Shown here piece after piece: positions 41,501 through 50,150 of a DNA stretch of 54,208 bases (positions are counted from its first letter, which is position 1; each line of letters begins with the position of its first letter). The notes under the pieces were generated by a model that worked only from the letters and a program-made list of their open reading frames with translations, ran no database searches and was not told the origin of the DNA. A program made the position numbers and the translations under genes. Origin of the DNA: Kiritimatiellia bacterium (GTDB taxonomy: Bacteria; Verrucomicrobiota; Kiritimatiellia; RFP12; UBA1067); the NCBI GenBank assembly GCA_024405395.1, contig JAKSOW010000005.1, positions 1 to 54,208 of the forward strand. The letters run 5' to 3'.

Positions 41501-42537
41501 CGGGTGCGACCGTGCGCGGCTTCACGCTGACGGAAGGCCACTCCTGCACGAACATGAACAGCTATTTCGACGACAAGCTGGGTGGCGGTGTGCTGGGCCG
41601 TAATCTGCGCGAGTGCTTCGTGGAGGATTGTGTGATCACCAACTGCAGTGCGCCTTGCGGGGGCGCGGGCGCCTTCGCGACGTTCCGCCGCTGCGTGGTC
41701 CACGACAACTATGGTCCGCAGTATGGCAGCTTCTTCCGCCATGGCCAGGCGTTTGACTGTCTGGTCTACAACAATCGCGGCAACCAGGTCTTTGACGTGT
41801 TCTACGATATCGTGGGCTGTACGTTCTACGGGAACTTGACGAGTAATGGGACGGGCCTCACGACCATCTTCCGCAATGGCAATTCGCGCATCGTCAATAC
41901 GCTTTTCGTGGACTCCGCAAGGGATGGGTTCCCGGGATGCGAGAAATTGAGCATCTCCAACTGTGTGGCCCCGTCCGTTTTCAATACCAGCACATTCGCC
42001 TCGGTGCATAACGTCAACCGCGACTACACGCAGGCGGAGCTGAATGCGTTCTACGTGAACGGCCGTGCCGTGACGGAGACGGCGCCTGGCGTGGATGCCG
42101 GGTTGCCGGGCGCAGGGCAGTCTGCCGTCGACGTGGATGGCCAGCCCCGCATCCAGAACGGCGCGGTCGACATCGGCGCCGCCGAATACAGTTGGCTGGC
42201 GGCTTATTCGGCCGCGTTGGGGCGCAAGGTCACGGTGACGGAGGCCGGTGACGGCGTGGTGGAGACGGATGGCCGTGTGACGCTTCGCGATGGCGCAGAG
42301 CTGACTGCGAACTGGACCGTGAAGGGGGCGCATGAGATTCCCGTCACGCTGACGGGGGCGGGAACGCTTGAGGTGTGGGTGAATGGCGCGCGAGTGGGTG
42401 TGCTGACCGCCTCGGGCGTGGTGCGCTTCCGCAGCGCCGACACCGCGAATGACGTTGTGCTCAAGTACGCAGGCGAAGGTCTGGCGACGGTGGCCGGGTT
42501 TATGAACCCCGCGGGCATGGTGCTGAACTTCCGGTAA
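38587..42537 (+). CDS. Giant secreted protein with three parallel beta-helix modules
   Basis: Two ATGs are adjacent (38584, 38587); the second has better spacing from GAGGGG. The 1316-residue protein has a signal peptide (about 1-20, ending LGAS). Three modules each begin with the same opening: WYVDANSGLDG (about residue 22), LWVDCAYTGGDSDG (about 496) and VYVSPSGDNANDG (about 850). Each continues with PFATIQAAVDA-type sequence and a beta-helix of Cys-rich rungs ('C.F.NC' patterns). A C-terminal beta-domain (about 1200-1316) ends AGMVLNFR. The DUF1565-type opening is common in large surface beta-helix proteins of PVC bacteria. No catalytic site is obvious, so it may be an adhesin or a glycan-binding or degrading enzyme. 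It lies 13 bp before and after neighbours in the run. Confidence 0.87.
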   Translation: MNYRKNVCVGIGALCIGTALGASTWYVDANSGLDGAGRGSSTAPFATIQAAVDAASAGDTISVAEGVYATGARDGLYWSYGYGAALAKYPDFMTSGYNQTRVLVDKRLDFVASGSRDRTVIQGAWGDPLEEWSNWRDFYRTNGVSCVVLKSAAQGTTFTGFTFQDGYMHQSAVVGGSNQAYASGGISFDDAVVHGATPGENFTVTDCAFVNCFGRGGSMRGGVACRSVFRRNATNNSGEGSAISRCKAFNCLFVENSNQGASSAVVNSVLVNCLIFNQKNLGGVQVLSTCPEGYGRNYNVASYDNKTAETITNGVWRNSVCRGTVADDGDVADVLFLSSTTYTNLCVNPYFGDYRPVADGFLDGTGDPAWLQFDWIPAEERLLNFDGSVRAAETPVPIGLLLPAEEVTSSVFLWNSSGITLNGQLAAKYPAYVQGRAGTQFAIGIAPGNDDVLGIGSLGNPMFGRQNTIWQLYPPKNNADGSPTTMYALGPIRATRNLWVDCAYTGGDSDGSQTKPFTTLQEAVDALTGTSSEWTRVWVAKGRYDTGWTPASSAGGVDTRVVIPANHPVIFIATAGPAETFIQGKASSQTVQGCGTDAVRCIYSQGVAAFCGFTIADGHCYGWQDVQDAVYAAGAAYCKDSNTQFFDCTFTGCSGNFAVGFNGCYHRCTFTNNVYMRRGLVSSASNSETVLASCLFADNSRKSGESYTDIFQHAYAFNTSFCETNCANVNVVHVNCRLANCAIRTKGRLPLENGGAFVGCVGRADYANELDETRNVRADPKFIRISHGDYHLSATSPGVGAGTLTPYKTISSSSYVKYLRGDLTNARFVSDDGTFNVGCYAEVRETPLKAVYVSPSGDNANDGLTEMTPKQTLQAACDLAGVDRGYPDFPEVVALPGVYEQGQRGYTGRIATSYTSPYGEPMIQARVVVPAGVTLRSRDGAATTVIKGKRGTVNANDWGCGDDALRCAFLETGATVRGFTLTEGHSCTNMNSYFDDKLGGGVLGRNLRECFVEDCVITNCSAPCGGAGAFATFRRCVVHDNYGPQYGSFFRHGQAFDCLVYNNRGNQVFDVFYDIVGCTFYGNLTSNGTGLTTIFRNGNSRIVNTLFVDSARDGFPGCEKLSISNCVAPSVFNTSTFASVHNVNRDYTQAELNAFYVNGRAVTETAPGVDAGLPGAGQSAVDVDGQPRIQNGAVDIGAAEYSWLAAYSAALGRKVTVTEAGDGVVETDGRVTLRDGAELTANWTVKGAHEIPVTLTGAGTLEVWVNGARVGVLTASGVVRFRSADTANDVVLKYAGEGLATVAGFMNPAGMVLNFR

Positions 42538-42550
42538 GGGCGTACAGGGG

Positions 42551-45109
42551 ATGAGGTCCATTTGCATCCTGGCCGTCTGCTGCGTCTGGACGCTTATCGC
42601 GTGCGGTGCGGCCGGTGAGTTGAATGTTGTGGACTTCGGGGCTGTCGGCGATGGGGTGACGGATGATACCGCCGCCCTGCGCCGGGCCTTTGCCTATCTG
42701 GAAACCCATCGCCCGAAGGAACGCCTCACCGTACGCCGCCACAAGAAGACGTTCGGCGATCAGCCCCTGCCGTCGGTGTTTTTCCCGAAGGGCCGCTATC
42801 GCATCACCGATTCGGTCGTGGTGACGGGCAATGCGCTCCTGGTGGGCGCACCAGGAGCGCAGATCGTCAACACGAATCCGCAGGCGGAGAGTCTGTACTT
42901 CCGCCGTTGCCAGTATCTGCTGATCAAGGGCTTGGCTTTTGAGGGTGGGCTTTGCCAGGTGCGGCTCTGGACGGCGAATCGCGACTGCTCCTATTTCCAC
43001 ATCGACAACTGTGCGTTTTCGCATGCCGCCCAAGTGGCGGTGGAGAGCGTTTCCTTTCGCGCGGAAGGCGATCAGCGCCCCGCCACGCCATTGGAGACGG
43101 CGTGCGGGGAGGTGCGCGGCGTAGACTACAACAACTCCACGCTGATCATTCTCGAGAAGAGCCGCTTTACGGATAATCTCCGTTCGGTGCGTCTGTATTC
43201 GGATGGCGTCACGATCCGGGATTGTGCCTTTGTCGCGCCGGCGCAGGCCTCGGCGGCGCAGTTGGATCTCGGCGGAGGCGGGCGCTATGGTGTGGAGATG
43301 TATTTGGCTGACAATGCCATTGACTATCCGGCCGGGGCGTTGCCGGGTGTGGCCGCCATTCATTATCGGGGGGGCAGGTGTCGTCTGGAGAACATGGCCA
43401 TCTCCGCGCAGGGAGATTTGACGGCCATACGTTCGACGTCGCGCTTCAATGAATACCACAAGCCATCGGGGCTGGATCTTCGGGATATTCGCCTGAATAC
43501 GGGCAAGGCCCCGGTCATTTCCTTCGCGGGGATGGACCATCCCAATCGCGTGAGCGTCTATGGGCTTTCCACCGCATCGACGGACCGCCCCAGACTGTTC
43601 GCCTTTGACGCCGAACCCACGGCGGAATACATCGGTGCGGCGTATGCGGATATGCGGCGTCAGGCGAAGAACCTGCCCGCAGAGGCCTGTCTGGCATTCT
43701 ATTGGCGGGGCGTGGACGAGGCGGCGTTTGATGTTACGCTGCCGCCTGCATTGACGCCTTTCCGTCTGGCGGACGTTCCCGAGACGTTGCCGGGCCTGAG
43801 CGCGAAAAGTCGCGTGTCGCGTCCCGGGAAAGATGAACCGACGCGCACGGTGATTGCCCTCCCGGCGGATTGGTCGACCGTTTATCACGAGACGCAGGTG
43901 CTCACGGGACGTGTGTGCGTGACCTCGCGGGGGCGGGCGGCGATCACAATGGCGGACGAGACACGCCCGACTTTCCGTGTGGCGCCTGGCGCGGATGTCC
44001 TTTTCGAGAATCTGATGTTCATCGACGGGTTGCATGCCATTGAGGCCGAAGGCGCAAAGACGCAGGTTCGCGTCTTCGACTGTACGTTTGCGGGACAGAA
44101 GGGGGCTTCCGTCGTTGCGAAGGGCACTACGGATGGCTGCCCGGTCGTGTCGGTTCATGCCGGTCGGGCCTATACGCCGTTTCTCTACTCGGGCAATGGC
44201 GTGGTGACCTTTGACGCCTTCTGGTTCGAGTCCGGCACGGATCACGCGAAAGGAGAGTACAATCCCACGTATTCCGCCATTGTCAATGGCAGGGGCGGGG
44301 CGCTCACGCTGCGCGACTTCCTGGGAGTGCCGTGCTATTTTCAGCATACTCCCAAGAACGAGGCCTATCAGTTTGGGCTGCATGTAGAACGCCGCGGCGA
44401 TTTCCGCTGGGTGGAGAACTACGGCCGGCTGGTGACGCTCAACACGCGTTGGGGCGGGGAATGGGGTGGCCTTACGCCCGTCTATCAGTTTGGCCCGGCG
44501 GCCAGCACCTACATCGAAGGCGGCAATGTGGAAATCGGCAGTGTGTATCTCAAGGCCGAGCGTGCCGTTGTGGTGGCGGATCGTTCCACGGCGGAAGTCA
44601 CGGTCGTGAATACGTTGGGCGGACATCACATTGAACCGTTTCAAGCTGTGGAGCAAGGCGCCGACGGCAAGATGGACGTTCTGCCCAGCGCCCGCTTGGC
44701 TGGCAACTATCCGTTCGCGAATGCGGAGCCGATACGGCCGGCCGGCGAGTTCCGGGCGACATTCGTGGCAGACCGAAAGAAGTCTGCCGTGCTTGAGGTC
44801 GAGGCGTCCTCGGTGCAAGATGTGTATCTGAATGGCCAGCTTCTGGGGCGGTATAAGCCCGGCGAGAGTGATCCCAACAGTCCAACCACGGAACAGGCCA
44901 TCTTCAAATTGTTGCCGCTGAAGGATGGCGTCAATGAGATCCGCCTGGTTGGCACAACGCCGGGCGAGGGTTTTCTTCTGGCCCGCGTCATCTCGGATGG
45001 CCGCCTGTTGGCACGGACGATGCCAAGCGCGAAAACCCCGGCCTGCGTGAAGCCCCCGCGCAGCCGCAAATATGTTGTGCGTGAGAGTGGGCAGGACTCT
45101 GGTCGTTAA
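42551..45109 (+). CDS. Pectate-lyase-superfamily (GH28-like) beta-helix lipoprotein
   Basis: The 852-residue protein starts at an ATG 13 bp after the previous stop. The N-terminal LIAC lipobox places Cys18 as a lipid-anchored residue. NVVDFGAVGDGVTDDTAALR (about 24-43) is the classic opening of the Pectate_lyase_3/GH28-type beta-helix, followed by helix rungs to about residue 320 and a second helix to about 680. The last 150 residues look like a beta-sandwich (SSVQDVYLNGQLLGRYKPG). The family depolymerises pectin or related polysaccharides, or binds them. No clear GH28 catalytic Asp trio is seen, so the substrate remains open. It stands with other beta-helix proteins in the 20-kb run. Confidence 0.87.
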   Translation: MRSICILAVCCVWTLIACGAAGELNVVDFGAVGDGVTDDTAALRRAFAYLETHRPKERLTVRRHKKTFGDQPLPSVFFPKGRYRITDSVVVTGNALLVGAPGAQIVNTNPQAESLYFRRCQYLLIKGLAFEGGLCQVRLWTANRDCSYFHIDNCAFSHAAQVAVESVSFRAEGDQRPATPLETACGEVRGVDYNNSTLIILEKSRFTDNLRSVRLYSDGVTIRDCAFVAPAQASAAQLDLGGGGRYGVEMYLADNAIDYPAGALPGVAAIHYRGGRCRLENMAISAQGDLTAIRSTSRFNEYHKPSGLDLRDIRLNTGKAPVISFAGMDHPNRVSVYGLSTASTDRPRLFAFDAEPTAEYIGAAYADMRRQAKNLPAEACLAFYWRGVDEAAFDVTLPPALTPFRLADVPETLPGLSAKSRVSRPGKDEPTRTVIALPADWSTVYHETQVLTGRVCVTSRGRAAITMADETRPTFRVAPGADVLFENLMFIDGLHAIEAEGAKTQVRVFDCTFAGQKGASVVAKGTTDGCPVVSVHAGRAYTPFLYSGNGVVTFDAFWFESGTDHAKGEYNPTYSAIVNGRGGALTLRDFLGVPCYFQHTPKNEAYQFGLHVERRGDFRWVENYGRLVTLNTRWGGEWGGLTPVYQFGPAASTYIEGGNVEIGSVYLKAERAVVVADRSTAEVTVVNTLGGHHIEPFQAVEQGADGKMDVLPSARLAGNYPFANAEPIRPAGEFRATFVADRKKSAVLEVEASSVQDVYLNGQLLGRYKPGESDPNSPTTEQAIFKLLPLKDGVNEIRLVGTTPGEGFLLARVISDGRLLARTMPSAKTPACVKPPRSRKYVVRESGQDSGR

Positions 45110-45131
45110 GAGGGAAGATGAGGAAACGAAG

Positions 45132-47627
45132 ATGTGGAAATGTGTGATGCTTCTGGGCGTTTCGGCGTGTACTTTGGGGACGCTGGCGGAAACCTATGAT
45201 TTTGATACGCAAGAGGGGAAATATGCCTACACCTATCCTTATTACGTGGTGAATGTGGCGGGTGGCGTCTCCAATAATCTGGCGAACTGCACGATGCAGC
45301 GCGTGACCGATGCCGGAGCCGAGGCTGAGCCGTTTTCGGTGGCCGACTTCCGTTCGGTTGCGTCGGGGACGCTCTTCAAGACGGGCGAGGGCTGGCTGAC
45401 GATCGACGAGGGGCTTGCCGCCTGGACGGGAGACATGCATGTGATGGCGGGCGTTCTGCACGTCAATCACCTGGATGGCTTTGGCCCTGTTGGGGGAGCG
45501 AATGCCGTCTATGCGCACGATGGCGCGACGCTTTTCGCCGAGAATCCGTCTGGCGTACGTGTAATCGACTATGGCTGCAGGCGCACCTTGGCGTTTGAGG
45601 GTGAAGGATATGAGAACATGGGGGCCTATCACGTGACCGTGGATGGGAGCATGGAAAACACCTATTGGCCGGTGATGTGCTATCCCACGCTAACGGACGA
45701 TGCCACATGGGTGATGGACAACGCCAAGCCCATGTTCGCCAATTGGCGTCCGGAAGTGAAGTTCTGCCTCAATGGCCATACGCTGACGCTGAAAGCGGCG
45801 CCCAAACGCGCCTATCCGACGCTTTATCTGAACAATGCCTCCGTGGATGCGGGCAATATCGTCGTTGATGGCGTCAATTTCCAGTTCTCCTACGATTGCC
45901 TATTTCGCGGTAATGCCTCAAACATGATGACCATCCAGAATGGTGGACGGTTGACATTCAACAGCTCAATTTACGGGATTGGCGGCAAGCGTCCGTGGAC
46001 TCTTAAGTTGGACGATGCGAATCTGGTGAGCTTTGCCGGTGGCGATTTCTACGGATGGGAGCCTGAGGACATCTACAAGAACTATTGGGAAGGCCCCGTT
46101 ATCCTCAATGACAATCTGAAGTACTACAATAACACGAGCATAAATGGCCATCATACGTGTGGCTCGTTCCTGGGGCCCATTTCCGGTCCTGGCGGCATCA
46201 CCCCATACGTCGGCAACATTCGCTATGCAAGTGATTTCTCATTGCATCTGGCAAATCCGAACAACAGTTTCCGGGGCGGCGTGACGCTTGGAGAGGGTGG
46301 GCGCCTGATCCTTCACGCGAATGGTGCCGTGCCGGCGGATGGCGGGATGGTGGCCGTGACGAATGGTGCCGTCTTTCTGGAAGGAAGCGACGTGTATGCG
46401 CTCCCGGACATGACCCTGGTGGGTACAGGCATGGTACGTCAGCTCTCGCGCGCGGGCGGCATGGTGGCGCACGTTACGAAACTGGGCACGGGAGACCTGG
46501 TGTGGAACAATGCACTCGCCGTGCAGAGCTTGACGATGACGGGTGGTGTGTTGCGGTTGCCGACCGTTCAGGAGGCGGCCGACTGGTCTGGCGTTGCAGG
46601 GCTGAATGTGTTCACCAATGGGTATGAAAAAAGCGGCGTGCTGCGTGAGGCGTATTTGAACGGCGATTACCTGCCGACGGAAGTCGTTACGCTCAAACCG
46701 GATGTGGCGACAGCCGCAAGTGGCTGGAACTTTGCCGGTTTTGCATATGCGACCTACTCCTACCGTGGGTATCTGTGGCATCGGGGAACAGAGCCGGAGA
46801 CCTGGAGCGTTGCGATGGTGATGGACAAGGGTGGGCGATTCTATTTGGATGGTGAACTGATTCTGGATCAGACGGCGCGCAACTACGCCAAGACCGCAAA
46901 CTTCACGATCACGCCCGGTCCGCACGCCTTTGAGTTCCGCTACTACAATACAAGTGGAAACTCGGGACCATCGAATGTGGCCTCTTCCAATATGGATGTC
47001 TTCCGCTTTATCGATGACGAGGAATTCCCTTTGAGCGAGGAGGGTACGCGCACCAGTCCCACCATCGGTGCGGAGGGTGGTCGCTGGAAAACACATTTTG
47101 GTTTTGTGTTCGACCGCTTGGGGCGGCGTACGCACGACTGCAACGACTATGCGGCATTGTCCGATCCGGGTGACGGCAGCGTCTTCACGCGCTCGACAAA
47201 TCAGCTTGACGCGGCGGTGCACATGCCGCGATTCTCTGAACTTGTCTTTTCCGCCGACGCCGGGATTGATCTCGGCGGGTGGCGCGTGCTGTCCGTGTCG
47301 CGGCTGACGGGCCTGCCCACGATCGCAAATGGCGATTGGTGCGTGACGGAGACTTGGGCCATTCCGGGCGGCGATGTGGCGGCAGGTGCCGTACTGACGA
47401 CAGACGGCGCGTTTACCGTGGCGGACACGGCGGCAATCGCGTTTGCGGATGTGAACGTCCTGCCGCGTGAGACGCGTGTGATCGCGCAGGCAGCGGGCGG
47501 CATCTCGATTCCTGCCGCCTGCAATGGCAAACGCCTTGACGCCAAAGGACGGTTCCGTCTGCGCCAGACGTCGCCCACAGAGCTTTCGCTCGTCTATTCG
47601 GCGGGCATAGTGGTCAACATTCGCTAA
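45132..47627 (+). CDS. Autotransporter-like beta-strand repeat protein with PA14-like domain
   Basis: The ATG at 45132 follows AGGAAACGAAG and begins a signal peptide (MWKCVMLLGVSACTLGTLAE). The 831-residue protein has autotransporter-associated beta-strand repeats (LFKTGEGWLTIDEGLAAWTG, then MAGVLHVNHLDGFG, and again TLGEGGRLILHANGAVPADG). A PA14/GLEYA-like carbohydrate-binding domain follows near residues 530-640 (YRGYLWHRG, MDKGGRFYLDGELILDQ). A C-terminal beta-domain ends SAGIVVNIR, very like the end of the protein at 38587-42537. There is no beta-barrel translocator, so this is not a classic type V autotransporter. It is probably a surface glycan-binding or adhesive protein. The neighbours are 22 and 17 bp away. 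Confidence 0.82.
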   Translation: MWKCVMLLGVSACTLGTLAETYDFDTQEGKYAYTYPYYVVNVAGGVSNNLANCTMQRVTDAGAEAEPFSVADFRSVASGTLFKTGEGWLTIDEGLAAWTGDMHVMAGVLHVNHLDGFGPVGGANAVYAHDGATLFAENPSGVRVIDYGCRRTLAFEGEGYENMGAYHVTVDGSMENTYWPVMCYPTLTDDATWVMDNAKPMFANWRPEVKFCLNGHTLTLKAAPKRAYPTLYLNNASVDAGNIVVDGVNFQFSYDCLFRGNASNMMTIQNGGRLTFNSSIYGIGGKRPWTLKLDDANLVSFAGGDFYGWEPEDIYKNYWEGPVILNDNLKYYNNTSINGHHTCGSFLGPISGPGGITPYVGNIRYASDFSLHLANPNNSFRGGVTLGEGGRLILHANGAVPADGGMVAVTNGAVFLEGSDVYALPDMTLVGTGMVRQLSRAGGMVAHVTKLGTGDLVWNNALAVQSLTMTGGVLRLPTVQEAADWSGVAGLNVFTNGYEKSGVLREAYLNGDYLPTEVVTLKPDVATAASGWNFAGFAYATYSYRGYLWHRGTEPETWSVAMVMDKGGRFYLDGELILDQTARNYAKTANFTITPGPHAFEFRYYNTSGNSGPSNVASSNMDVFRFIDDEEFPLSEEGTRTSPTIGAEGGRWKTHFGFVFDRLGRRTHDCNDYAALSDPGDGSVFTRSTNQLDAAVHMPRFSELVFSADAGIDLGGWRVLSVSRLTGLPTIANGDWCVTETWAIPGGDVAAGAVLTTDGAFTVADTAAIAFADVNVLPRETRVIAQAAGGISIPAACNGKRLDAKGRFRLRQTSPTELSLVYSAGIVVNIR

Positions 47628-47644
47628 AGGAAAGAAGGTAACCA

Positions 47645-48151
47645 ATGAAAATGAACGGTGTGTTTGCCCAGATGAAGGAATTCTTCGCTGGGTTGGCGGG
47701 CAAGGATAAATTTGAGAAGGCCGATTTCTTCCTTCTCAAGACGGCGCTGATGCTGGCGGCCGTTGACGGCGAGGTCGGCGATGACGAAGTCGCCCGCTTC
47801 AGGGAATTCGCGGCGAAGTGCCGCGGCTACAGCGGCGAATCCTTTGACGAGTTGTGGGAGAACGCCCTGAGGAGCGCCGGCTATCTGCTGCTCCAGTCGC
47901 GTTTCCTCGAGCGGGACGAGCTTGTGGCGGCGTTTGTGCGCGAGGCCGAGGCGGACTTCGTGGCGGAGGCCGTTCAGGAGACGTCGGGGGAGCGTGCGCG
48001 CGCATTCCGCTTCCTTGAGCAGATGGCGAAGGCGGACGGCGAGTATTCGGAGATCGAGCGTGCGTGTCTCGAGTCCCTGATGCAGACGGTGAAGTCTGTT
48101 CGCGAGCAGACGATCGCGGCGCGTTATCCGCATGCGACCCGATTCGGCTGA
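47645..48151 (+). CDS. TerB-like protein
   Basis: The 168-residue cytosolic protein has two similar acidic helical repeats: ALMLAAVDGEVGDDEVARF and EQMAKADGEYSEIERACLES. These match TerB/DjlA-type domains, which carry Asp-rich (DGE) metal-binding loops. TerB proteins act in tellurite or phage resistance and membrane stress systems, but here no other Ter genes are near. AGAAGG lies 6 nt before the ATG. It is the only small cytosolic protein in the 20-kb run and separates beta-helix genes from an esterase. Its role here is unknown. Confidence 0.82.
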   Translation: MKMNGVFAQMKEFFAGLAGKDKFEKADFFLLKTALMLAAVDGEVGDDEVARFREFAAKCRGYSGESFDELWENALRSAGYLLLQSRFLERDELVAAFVREAEADFVAEAVQETSGERARAFRFLEQMAKADGEYSEIERACLESLMQTVKSVREQTIAARYPHATRFG

Positions 48152-48191
48152 GAGCCATCTGCCAAACGTCTGACTTTGGGAGAAGCCGAAT
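48142..48191. repeat. Inverted repeat joining a stop codon and the next start codon
   Basis: ATTCGGCT (48142-48149) is the exact reverse complement of AGCCGAAT (48184-48191). The left arm ends at the first base of the TerB-like stop codon, and the right arm covers the first bases of the next ATG. The loop of 34 nt holds the GGGAGA ribosome binding site. Folding could limit initiation at 48190. Confidence 0.4.
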
Positions 48192-49170
48192 GATGAAGCA
48201 CTTTGTTGTTGCGCTGGGGTGGGCTGTCGTCTTTATGCTCCCGGCCAGGGCGGTGAATCCCTGGACGGCTGTGTTGTCCAGGCCGGTTCCCAGGGCCTAT
48301 CCATCCGAGCTGCGGGCGGAGGGCGTGACTGGCGTGATGCTGGAGGGCGAGCCCTATCAGGGGAAGGAAACGCGTTTCTTCGCCTGGTATGGTCTGCCGA
48401 AGGCGGCGGCCGCCACAAACAAGGTGCCGGCGATGGTGCTCATTCACGGCGGCGAGGGAACGGCATACGATTGGTGGGTGCGCTACTGGAACGAGCAGGG
48501 GTATGCCGCCGTCGCCATGGACACCTGTGGCGCGCTGCCCGTAAAGGATCCGGGCACGAAGAAATGGCGGCGACATGAACATTCGGGACCTGCGGGCTGG
48601 GGCGGATTCGCCACCGTCGAGGGCCCCGATGCGGATCAGTGGACCTATCACGCCGTTGCCGCCGTGCTTCGCGCTCATACCTATCTCGCCGCCTTCCCGG
48701 AAGTGGACTCGACGCGCGTAGGCGTGACGGGCATTTCGTGGGGTGGCTATCTCACCTGCATTGTGGCGGGCGTCGATCCGCGGCTGAAATGGGCTGTGCC
48801 CGTGTATGGCTGCGGCTTCTACGGGGATGGCTCGGAATGGGCGCCGCTTTTGGTGAAGATGGGGCCTCGCGGCGAGAAATGGCTCGCGACATGGGATGCG
48901 TCCGTCTATCTGAAGGACGCCACGTGCCCGTTTCTCTGGGTGAGCGGCACGACGGACCGGTTCTTCAAGGTGCCGATGCTGCAGAAGTCGGCGGCGCTCA
49001 CGAAAGGCCCAAAGTTCTTCAATATCCGCCCCACGATGACGCACGGACACCAGGCGGGTTCCTCGCCCTGGGAAATACGCAATTTCGCGAATCATTTCGC
49101 CTTCGGCACGCCGCTGGCACCGTCAATCTCCACGCAATGGGAGGTTCGGCCCTCGGCGCAATGTCCATGA
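48190..49170 (+). CDS. Exported alpha/beta-hydrolase (acetyl-esterase/dienelactone-hydrolase type)
   Basis: The ATG at 48190 is preceded by GGGAGA and begins a signal peptide (MMKHFVVALGWAVVFMLPARA). The 326-residue protein has the hydrolase oxyanion motif IHGGEG, nucleophile Ser183 in GISWGG, Asp256 in SGTTDRFF and His285 or His287 in THGHQ. These are the family catalytic residues. Related exported enzymes remove acetyl or other esters from polysaccharides. The start codon lies within an inverted repeat with the end of the TerB-like gene. It belongs to the 20-kb run and probably supports the beta-helix enzymes. The exact ester is not known. Confidence 0.9.
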   Translation: MMKHFVVALGWAVVFMLPARAVNPWTAVLSRPVPRAYPSELRAEGVTGVMLEGEPYQGKETRFFAWYGLPKAAAATNKVPAMVLIHGGEGTAYDWWVRYWNEQGYAAVAMDTCGALPVKDPGTKKWRRHEHSGPAGWGGFATVEGPDADQWTYHAVAAVLRAHTYLAAFPEVDSTRVGVTGISWGGYLTCIVAGVDPRLKWAVPVYGCGFYGDGSEWAPLLVKMGPRGEKWLATWDASVYLKDATCPFLWVSGTTDRFFKVPMLQKSAALTKGPKFFNIRPTMTHGHQAGSSPWEIRNFANHFAFGTPLAPSISTQWEVRPSAQCP

Positions 49171-49200
49171 GGCGGAATGTCAACGGAAGGGAAGAGTGTC

Positions 49201-50145
49201 ATGGATACGCGCAGAGATTTTCTGAAGGGTGTGGCCGGGCTGTCGACGGCGGCTGCGTTGACGGGATGCGTCACGCCTAATGGCGAAGGCCGTTTCGATG
49301 ACGCGCTTTCGGTGTTCATTTCCGATCTGCATGTCGGAGGTCTGGCGAAATATGCCTACACGCGGGCGGCGCTGGAGAAGACAGTTGATGAGATTCTGGC
49401 GCTGCGTCCGCTGCCCCGCCGTGTCGTGTGCTTTGGCGATGTGGCCCTGAGCTATGGGCTGGAGGTGGATTACGCGACGTCGCGGCCGATACTGCAGCGT
49501 CTCGTTGACGCCGGCATCGAGCTGCATCTGACGATGGGAAACCACGATCGCCGTTCCGCCTTTCTCAAGCATTGGCCTGCGTACGCCGAGCGCCCGCTGG
49601 TGCCCGGACGGTTCACGCAGGTGATTTCGCTGGGTACTGCGGACCTCGTGCTTCTGGATGCGCTTAAAGGCGCAGACGACCGCGGCGAAAGGGATATGGG
49701 TCCCGTGGAGGGCACGATCGACCCGGCGCAGCTGGCGTGGTTCGAGTCCTTTGTCGCCCAGGCGAAGCGTCCGTTCTTTGTGGGATCGCATCAGTTCCGT
49801 GACCTGTACATTGACGGCGAGAAGCCCCTGACGCGGGCGGCGAAAAGCCGTCATTTCGTCGGCTGGATCTATGGCCATGACCATTCCTGGTGTCCGGACA
49901 TCCATGTGGCCTCCTGGCGCGCGCACCAGATCCTGCCCACGTTGGCGTTGCCCTCTACGGGGTTGTGGGGTGATATCGGCCATGTGCTTTTCCGTACAGA
50001 CGCAGAAGGGGCGACTGCCTCTTTGCTGCAGCGCGATTTCTATTTCCAGACGCCCACAACGTGGCCCACGCGGCCGCGCTACTGGCAGGTTCGCATCCAG
50101 GAAAACCAGGGTAAGAGCATGCGTTTTGCCTTTGAAAGGAATTGA
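49201..50145 (+). CDS. Tat-exported lipoprotein metallophosphoesterase
   Basis: The ATG at 49201 gives MDTRRDFLKGVAGLSTAAAL, a twin-arginine signal followed by the lipobox LTGC with Cys23; an upstream ATG at 49177 adds eight residues without purpose. The 314-residue protein carries the calcineurin-like metal ligands: Asp42-x-His44 (SDLH), Asp80 (FGD), Asn114-His115-Asp116 (GNHD), His197 (GSH) and His226-x-His228 (GHDH). The family is dinuclear and cleaves phosphomono- or diesters. As an exported lipoprotein it would act on extracellular phosphate esters, perhaps phosphorylated glycans. It overlaps no neighbour and is 5 bp before the LamG/transglutaminase-like gene. Confidence 0.93.
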   Translation: MDTRRDFLKGVAGLSTAAALTGCVTPNGEGRFDDALSVFISDLHVGGLAKYAYTRAALEKTVDEILALRPLPRRVVCFGDVALSYGLEVDYATSRPILQRLVDAGIELHLTMGNHDRRSAFLKHWPAYAERPLVPGRFTQVISLGTADLVLLDALKGADDRGERDMGPVEGTIDPAQLAWFESFVAQAKRPFFVGSHQFRDLYIDGEKPLTRAAKSRHFVGWIYGHDHSWCPDIHVASWRAHQILPTLALPSTGLWGDIGHVLFRTDAEGATASLLQRDFYFQTPTTWPTRPRYWQVRIQENQGKSMRFAFERN

Positions 50146-50150
50146 AGTCC

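Noticed and set aside
45132..47627. Possible classic type V autotransporter.
   Set aside because: The beta-strand repeats are present, but there is no C-terminal 12-strand barrel; the protein ends in a small beta-domain and the tail AGIVVNIR.
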